The notes under the pieces: generated by a model
Database searches by the model: none
Seen by the model: the letters and a program-made list of their open reading frames with translations, nothing else
What the model was told of the DNA's origin: nothing
Translations under genes and position numbers: made by a program
NCBI GenBank assembly: GCA_017523995.1
Contig: JAFWUX010000050.1
Span: forward strand, 23,395-87,394
DNA length: 64,000 bases
From: Oscillospiraceae bacterium
Lineage (GTDB): Bacteria; Bacillota_A; Clostridia; Oscillospirales; Ruminococcaceae
Direction: 5' to 3'
Part shown: piece by piece, positions 59,515-64,000 of the stretch
Layout of the letters: each line of letters starts with the position of its first letter
Numbering within the stretch: the first letter of the stretch is position 1

Positions 59515-60216
59515 TTACAGCACTCTTTGTGGGATAAACTGCACAAAATCACCTGCAATCAGGTGGTAGCGGATGCCGTCCCGCTCGCCGTTGATCGCAT
59601 AGCGGTGCTGGGTTTTGCCGTGGACATGTCCGTACCAGCAGTCCGTGACCGGATACTTCCACAGCACCTCGAGCATCGGGTAGTTGCAGCTTGCGCCGTA
59701 AACCGGCGGATAGTGCAGAAACACAATCGGCTTGAGATTCTGCGCTGCGGCGGCTTTCAGCGAGACCTCGAGCCGCTGTGCTTCTCTGGCACTGACCTTT
59801 GCGTCATCGGGACTTGCGGTCTCCGGCTCCATGTTCACCCAGCCGCGTGTGCCGCAGATGCCGTATTCACCGTAAGCGATGCAGTTGTTATGCAGGAGCT
59901 TCAGGGTATCAAGCCCGTTTGCCGCAAAGAACTCCTGCATCTTTTTCATCGTGCTCCACCAGTAATCGTGGTTGCCCTTGAGGATGATTTTCTCTCTGCC
60001 GGGGAGCGCGTTGAGCCACTGAAAATCCGGCAGCGCCTCCTGCAGGTTCATGCCCCATGAGATATCGCCTGCCAGCACGACGGTATCCTCTGCCGTGATG
60101 CGGCTGCACCACGCATCCTGCAGAATCGCGGTGTGATTCTCCCAGCCGGCAAAGATGTCCATCGGCTTTTCGACGCCGAAGGAAAGATGCGTATCCCCGA
60201 TTACATAAAGACTCAT
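59515..60216 (-). CDS. metallophosphoesterase, second type
   Basis: 233 residues with calcineurin-type motifs GDTHLSF, AGDISWGM, LKGNHDYWW, FLHYPP and WYGHVHGKTQ. It is unlike the 22.7-kb phosphoesterase in motif spacing. Its ATG overlaps the thrC stop (ATGA), so translation is coupled. Substrate unknown. Family members act on cyclic nucleotides, phosphoproteins or sugars. Confidence 0.9.
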   Translation of the reverse strand: MSLYVIGDTHLSFGVEKPMDIFAGWENHTAILQDAWCSRITAEDTVVLAGDISWGMNLQEALPDFQWLNALPGREKIILKGNHDYWWSTMKKMQEFFAANGLDTLKLLHNNCIAYGEYGICGTRGWVNMEPETASPDDAKVSAREAQRLEVSLKAAAAQNLKPIVFLHYPPVYGASCNYPMLEVLWKYPVTDCWYGHVHGKTQHRYAINGERDGIRYHLIAGDFVQFIPQRVL

Positions 60217-61706
60217 TGGATGCCGAGCGCGCCCTTGACGAATGCGGGCATCTCATCCTGTGCGACAACATCCGTGAAGCGGACAGCCTTTGTTTTCAGC
60301 TCTGCGAGCGCTGCCGGAATCTTCATGCCGGATTTCGCTGCAAGGCGGTCGAGAATCTCGTATTCATCGGCATTCGTATCGCCGCCGATTGCCTCGAGAA
60401 CCGCTGCGCCGAACTTATACGGATTTGCGGTCGATGCAATCAGCATCGGATATTTATCCGCAGCCTTTGCCTGATAATCACGCGCTGCGCAGATGCCGAC
60501 TGCCGTGTGCGTATCGCTGAGGTAGCCGTTCTCGGAGAAGACCTTGCCGATCATCTTTTTGGTTGCGGCATCGTCCCAGAAGCTGCCGGAGAACTCCGCC
60601 TGAATGCGGTGCGTCAGCTCCAGCGGAATCTGATATCTGCCTTCGGATTTCAGTGCGCCGAACCACTCGCGGATCTGTGCGTCATCCTCGCCGGTCATGT
60701 GATAGAGCAGGCGCTCGAGATTGCTCGAGATCAGGATATCCATCGAGGGGGAGACCGTTGCGTGGAAATCGCGCTTGCGGTCATAGATGCCGGTTTCGAT
60801 GAAGTCCGTCAGGACCTTGTTGATGTTGGATGCGCAGACCAGATGCTGAATCGGCACGCCCATCTGCTTTGCATACCATGCAGCGAGGATGTTGCCGAAG
60901 TTGCCCGTCGGGACGGTGATGCTGAAACGGTCGCCGTCCTTGAGGGTGCCGTTTTCGAGCAGCGTCACATATGCGGAGACATAGTAGATGATCTGCGGAA
61001 CGAGACGTCCCCAGTTGATGCTGTTTGCGCTGGAGAACTGCATGCCGTTTGCCGCAAGTGCCTCCTGCATCGCCGGATCGGTGAAGATTGCCTTGACGCC
61101 GTTCTGGCAGTCATCGAAGTTGCCCTTGACCGCGCAGACACGGACATTCTTGCCCTCCTGTGTCTGCATCTGGCGCTTCTGCATCGAGCTGACGCCGTCC
61201 TCCGGATAGAAGACCATGATCTTTGTGCCGGGGACATCCTTGAAACCTGCGAGTGCCGCCTTGCCCGTATCGCCCGAGGTTGCAGTCAAGATGACAACCT
61301 CCTTGTCGATGCCGGTCTTGCGGATCGAGCGGGTGAGGAAGTGCGGCAGAATCTGCAGCGCCATATCCTTGAATGCGCAGGTCGGACCGTGCCAGAGCTC
61401 GAGCAGCATGGAGCCGTCTGCGAGGGTGGTGATCTCCTGCACATTCGGCGTTTCAAAGCTGCCGGATTCATAGGCTGCCTTGGTGCATTCGCGCAGTTCC
61501 TCATCGGTGAAGTCCGTCAGATAGAGCTTGAACAGACGCGCTGCGCGCTCTGCATACGGCAAGCCCTTCAAAGAGTTGAAATCTGCTGCTGTCAGCTCCG
61601 GAATCGAGCCCGGAACAAACAGACCGCCGTCGGCGGCGATGCCCTGTGCGATCGCCTCGGCACTGCTCACTGTCAGCGCCTTGTTTCTTGTGCTGTGGTA
61701 GATCAT
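60213..61706 (-). CDS. thrC: threonine synthase
   Basis: 497 residues, the longer class of ThrC. N-terminal MIYHSTRNKALTVSSAEAI, PLP lysine near residue 113 in PTCAFKDMALQ, TATSGDTGKAAL and VPTGNFGNILAAWYAKQMG. It converts O-phosphohomoserine to threonine. AGGAGG stands before the ATG. No T-box or Thr attenuator is visible in the 71 bases upstream. The rest of the threonine pathway (hom, thrB) is not in the window. Confidence 0.96.
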   Translation of the reverse strand: MIYHSTRNKALTVSSAEAIAQGIAADGGLFVPGSIPELTAADFNSLKGLPYAERAARLFKLYLTDFTDEELRECTKAAYESGSFETPNVQEITTLADGSMLLELWHGPTCAFKDMALQILPHFLTRSIRKTGIDKEVVILTATSGDTGKAALAGFKDVPGTKIMVFYPEDGVSSMQKRQMQTQEGKNVRVCAVKGNFDDCQNGVKAIFTDPAMQEALAANGMQFSSANSINWGRLVPQIIYYVSAYVTLLENGTLKDGDRFSITVPTGNFGNILAAWYAKQMGVPIQHLVCASNINKVLTDFIETGIYDRKRDFHATVSPSMDILISSNLERLLYHMTGEDDAQIREWFGALKSEGRYQIPLELTHRIQAEFSGSFWDDAATKKMIGKVFSENGYLSDTHTAVGICAARDYQAKAADKYPMLIASTANPYKFGAAVLEAIGGDTNADEYEILDRLAAKSGMKIPAALAELKTKAVRFTDVVAQDEMPAFVKGALGIQ

Positions 61707-61777
61707 ATCTTTATCCTCCTCGCCGGTGGTTCCGGCAGTGTTTTGCTCCGCCTGAAAGCAGCTTTCCGCGGAACAAT

Positions 61778-62023
61778 TTATTTCTGTTCATCAAAGCTTT
61801 TCTCCGCCGCGTAATCGGGCGGATATTTGCTCAGCTTTTTCGGATTATAGACATAGCTGCGGACAACGCTGCCGCATTCCGCGCAGAACACATGATAGAG
61901 GGTCTGCGCCATGCCGATCCCCTTTGTTTTCTGAACGGCGCCGTGAAAATCCTGCTTGCCTTCCGTAAATTCCGTGCCGCCGCAGTAGGGGCATTTGTTC
62001 ACAATGATCCCTTTGATTGCCAT
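61778..62023 (-). CDS. small zinc-ribbon protein, paralogue 1
   Basis: 81 residues. Two metal pairs: CPYCGG near residue 11 and CAECGS near 49, followed by VVRSYVYNP. ATG at 62023 follows GAGGTG. It lies 10 bases after a paralogue with the same layout. No family name known to me; the pattern suggests zinc-dependent fold only. Confidence 0.75.
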   Translation of the reverse strand: MAIKGIIVNKCPYCGGTEFTEGKQDFHGAVQKTKGIGMAQTLYHVFCAECGSVVRSYVYNPKKLSKYPPDYAAEKSFDEQK

Positions 62024-62033
62024 AGCTGTCACC

Positions 62034-62291
62034 TCATCGTTTTTTGGTCTTCATTTCGAGTGCCGCGGGATTCTCAATGTATTCGCGGATCAGACTGCCG
62101 CATTCTTTGCAGAACACACAAATCGTGATCTGCTCGGCTGCGGGTCTGTGCAGACTGAACAGCGGTGTGTGATACACCTTGAACGGCAGGATCAGCGGTT
62201 GGTAATATAATCCTCCTGAACGCCGCCCTTTGACAAATTCCGTGCTGCCGCAGAACGGGCAGCTCAGATTTTTTAGCTTTTTAACTGCCAT
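62034..62291 (-). CDS. small zinc-ribbon protein, paralogue 2
   Basis: 85 residues. CPFCGSTEFVKG near the N-terminus and CKECGSLIREYIENP near the C-terminus, matching the neighbour at 61778 in order and spacing: a tandem duplication. ATG at 62291 follows GAGGAT. 10 bases after yraN. Function unknown. Confidence 0.75.
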   Translation of the reverse strand: MAVKKLKNLSCPFCGSTEFVKGRRSGGLYYQPLILPFKVYHTPLFSLHRPAAEQITICVFCKECGSLIREYIENPAALEMKTKKR

Positions 62292-62301
62292 AACGTAATC
62301 C

Positions 62302-62679
62302 TCAATATCCTGTTGCGTCGAATGCGTGTTCAATATATTCGATATGCCGGACGAATGCGCCGGAATATTCGACCTCAGCCACATCAAAGCGCGGCTGCAA
62401 ATCAAGCGGATGTTCGAGCAGATAGCGCTCGGCTGCGCGGATGATATGCTGCTGCTTTTTCAGATCAACGGCTGCGGCGCCCGACTGCATCGCCCCCGGA
62501 CGGCGCGTCTTGACCTCGACAAACAGGAGCCATTCGCCCTGCTGCGCGATGATGTCAATTTCTCCGCCGCGGATCGTAAAGTTGCGGCAGAGAATCGCTG
62601 CGCCTCTGTGTTCGAGAAAGGCGCAGACTGCGTCCTCGCCGAGATTGCCGGTCTGCCGCTTACTGACCTTTTCGCTCAT
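62302..62679 (-). CDS. yraN: YraN / UPF0102 endonuclease-like protein
   Basis: 125 residues. The PD-(D/E)xK-type core is clear: GNLGEDAVCAFLEHRGAAIL, GGEIDIIAQQGEWLLFVEVK and TRRPGAMQSGAAAV. UPF0102 proteins are found beside rnhB in very many bacteria; activity is still unsettled. It overlaps the end of rnhB by 20 bases. Confidence 0.95.
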   Translation of the reverse strand: MSEKVSKRQTGNLGEDAVCAFLEHRGAAILCRNFTIRGGEIDIIAQQGEWLLFVEVKTRRPGAMQSGAAAVDLKKQQHIIRAAERYLLEHPLDLQPRFDVAEVEYSGAFVRHIEYIEHAFDATGY

Positions 62680-63292
62680 AATACTTTTTCAGGAAGGACG
62701 GGCGGTGCGCAGGGCAGATGCCGTATTGGTCAATTGCCTCATAATGCGCCTTTGTGCCGTAGCCCTTGTGCGCCGCGAATCCGTACTGCGGATACAGCGC
62801 ATCGAGCTCGCGGAGTGCCGCGTCTCTGGCTGTTTTGGCAAGCACCGAGGCTGCCGCTATGCTCGCAGATTTTGCATCGCCGCCGATGACTGTCTGCACA
62901 AGCATCGGCAGATCGGGCGCCTGATTGCCGTCCGTGATTACAAATTCCGGCTGGATGTTCAAGCCCGCAACAGCCCGCTGCATCGCGAGCAGCGCCGCCT
63001 GCAGAATATTCAGCTCCTCGATCTCGGCGACCGTCGCGCTGGCGATACACCATGCCGCCGCCTGCTCCTTGATGATCGGGGCAAGCTCCTCGCGGCGCTT
63101 TTCCGAGAGCTTTTTGCTGTCATTGAGTCCGGCGATTTGAAGCCCCTCCGGCAGAATCACCGCCGCTGCATAGACATCGCCTGCAAGCGGACCTCTGCCC
63201 GCTTCATCGACGCCGCAGAACACCGGATACTGCGTCCGGATTGCGGAATCAAACTCGAACAGCTCGGTATAAACTTTCAATGCGCGCGGCAC
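62660..63292 (-). CDS. rnhB: ribonuclease HII
   Basis: 210 residues. Active-site motif CGVDEAGRGPLAGDVYAAAV, then LNDSKKLSEKRRE, VITDGNQAPDL and SASIAAASVLAKTARD. It removes RNA from RNA-DNA hybrids. The start is GTG at 63292 with GAGGGGGG eight bases upstream. It heads the series rnhB-yraN-zinc ribbons-thrC-phosphoesterase. I saw no clear promoter; a GAGAAATT repeat unit lies directly upstream. Confidence 0.95.
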   Translation of the reverse strand: MPRALKVYTELFEFDSAIRTQYPVFCGVDEAGRGPLAGDVYAAAVILPEGLQIAGLNDSKKLSEKRREELAPIIKEQAAAWCIASATVAEIEELNILQAALLAMQRAVAGLNIQPEFVITDGNQAPDLPMLVQTVIGGDAKSASIAAASVLAKTARDAALRELDALYPQYGFAAHKGYGTKAHYEAIDQYGICPAHRPSFLKKYYERKGQ

Positions 63293-63313
63293 CGGAACAG
63301 CCCCCCTCTTTTA

Positions 63314-63335
63314 TAGAATTAGAAATGAGAAATTA
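63314..63335. repeat. single GAGAAATTAGAAAT-family unit before rnhB
   Basis: TAGAATTAGAAATGAGAAAT, the same unit as in the arrays at 7568, 49397 and 51680. Confidence 0.6.
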
Positions 63336-63425
63336 AGGTGTCTCCGACGGATTTGTAATGGGGGCTGCGCGCCCCCAAACCCCGCGCTGGGGATATTATC
63401 CCCAGACCCCATTTCGTATATGGGG
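63336..63425 (+). repeat. A-element upstream of rnhB
   Basis: GGTGTCTCCGACGGATTTGT, AATGGGGG, stem GGGGGC-TGCGC-GCCCCC, AAACCCCGCG, stem CTGGGGATATTATCCCCAG, ACCCCATTTCGTATATGG. Unlike most copies it does not follow a gene on its own strand. Confidence 0.8.
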
Positions 63426-63440
63426 ATGGGAACAAATCGT

Positions 63441-63642
63441 CGCCGGAGCGCCAATATAAAAGTTTTGATCAAACTTTTTTAAAAGTTTGCGGGGTCGAGG
63501 GGCAGAGCCCTCGCCGCACTCCGCAGAGTGCGGAACTCCCCTTGCGTATTAAGAGCTCGCGGGCTTGGTGCGCCTAATGTCAGCGAGCTGACAAGATAGA
63601 GGCGACCATTCTAAATAGCATCCGCGTAGCGGATTCCTCTTT
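63441..63642 (+). repeat. C-element copy
   Basis: AAAAGTTTTGATCAAACTTT, AAAAGTTTGCGGGG, stem CGAGGGGCAGAGCCCTCG, stem CCGCACTCCGCAGAGTGCGG, an inserted TCAGCGAGCTGA stem, and end GCATCCGCGTAGCGGATTCC. Confidence 0.75.
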
Positions 63643-63660
63643 TTCCCGCGCCGTGCGCGG

Positions 63661-63690
63661 TTCGGTATCTCCGATGGATTGATAATGCGG
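63661..63690 (+). repeat. A-element fragment
   Basis: GGTATCTCCGATGGATTGAT and AATGCGGGC; the remaining hairpins are missing. Confidence 0.6.
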
Positions 63691-63764
63691 GCTTTGCACC
63701 AACAACTTAAGCAGTCGCGGCAGCCGGTGAATTGCTTTGCAATTCACTTAGGGGAGCCCTCTAT

Positions 63765-63946
63765 CGCAGGGCTCCCCTCTCCGAAAAACGATCCACCGGA
63801 TCGTTTTATCGGATTCACCCCTGCCGAGCTCCTTCGGAAAGGGATTTCGCGCTCTGCGGAGCGCGACCAGAGGCTCCTCGCCTCTGGACTCATCGCAAAC
63901 TTTTGAAAAAGTTTGATCAAAACTTTTATTTCGGCTTCGCCGTGTG
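63765..63946 (-). repeat. C-element copy with altered stems
   Basis: Reverse strand: AAAAGTTTTGATCAAACTTT, TTTGCGATGAGT, stem CCAGAGGCGAGGAGCCTCTGG, stem TCGCGCTCCGCAGAGCGCGA, and a further stem AAACGATCCGGTGGATCGTTT. Stem sequences differ from other copies but remain complementary. Confidence 0.7.
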
Positions 63947-63972
63947 CGCCCTTAAGTAGAATAGAGCTTAAA

Positions 63973-64000
63973 ATGGGGTCTGGGGATAAATCCCCAGCAG
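63973..64000 (-). repeat. A-element cut by the right window edge
   Basis: AAATGGGGTCTGGGGATAAA TCCCCAGCAG, the distal part of a copy; this one has ATAAAT instead of ATAATAT in the loop. Confidence 0.65.

Noticed and set aside
61707..61777. T-box or threonine attenuator before thrC; T-box before glyS
   Set aside because: The gap before thrC is too short and lacks T-box sequence; the glyS promoter leaves only about 25 bases of leader.

Overview
The window looks like chromosome of an anaerobic, gut-type Firmicute close to Ruminococcus (Oscillospirales, Ruminococcaceae). The support is a three-subunit [FeFe] hydrogenase of the electron-bifurcating type, extracellular proteins with dockerin and cohesin-like modules joined by Thr-rich linkers, a lipoprotein of the Cthe_2159 cellulose-binding beta-helix type, Gram-positive promoters and ribosome sites, and a Bacillus-like order tig-clpP-clpX-lon-engB. 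The genus is inferred; there is no rRNA here. I see no prophage, CRISPR array, integrase or replication origin.

Layout. 1-5.2 kb: the start of an S1-domain protein (cut by the left edge) and the hydCBA operon. 5.2-13.9 kb: a DinB-like protein, a proline-rich M48 protease, an MBOAT / DHHW / acyl-carrier-protein operon that probably acylates a surface glycan, and a flotillin. 13.9-19.4 kb: a flavoprotein behind an operon of membrane proteins, two of them paralogues. 19.4-26 kb: a LacI-type ligand-binding domain fused to GGDEF, an RNA-methylation operon (rsmE, phosphoesterase, mnmM) and a secreted GH25 lysozyme with a cohesin-like domain. 26-32 kb: tRNA-Thr, an isochorismatase-fold protein with Ser for Cys, the lipoprotein, DUF4956 and VTC-domain proteins, a TM2 protein and rpmB. 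32-41 kb: a Ca2+-type P-ATPase, an alpha/beta-hydrolase with Ala at the nucleophile position, and two divergent dockerin proteins (transglutaminase-like and leucine-rich repeat). 41-51 kb: nadE, CPBP protease, mutS2, two orphan proteins, nadC, nadB, glyS. 51-64 kb: a long repeat-filled gap, then the proteostasis cluster (engB, lon, clpX, clpP, tig), thrC, two small zinc-ribbon proteins, yraN and rnhB.

The most unusual content is between the genes. A family of roughly 90-base elements (called A here, 12 whole or partial copies) usually sits just after, or overlaps, a stop codon, always in the same polarity, and is mostly followed by an intrinsic terminator with the stem GCCGCTCC/GGAGCGGC. Its hairpin stems differ between copies but keep their pairing, which points to a structured 3'-UTR RNA or a repeat selected for structure. 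A second family of about 180-230 bases (C, 5 copies) behaves alike, and the two combine in a repeated order A-terminator-C-A-terminator. Other repeats are GAGAAATTAGAAAT arrays in opposite orientation on either side of glyS, an approximately 400-base element with 30-base terminal inverted repeats, and tandem duplications behind nadC. At least three genes (engB, the flavoprotein gene, nadC) end inside such repeats.

Most promoters I could identify share one plan: TTGxxx, 17 bases, TATAAT-like, usually with a TGN extension. Functions are inferred by reading motifs; no database search was run.
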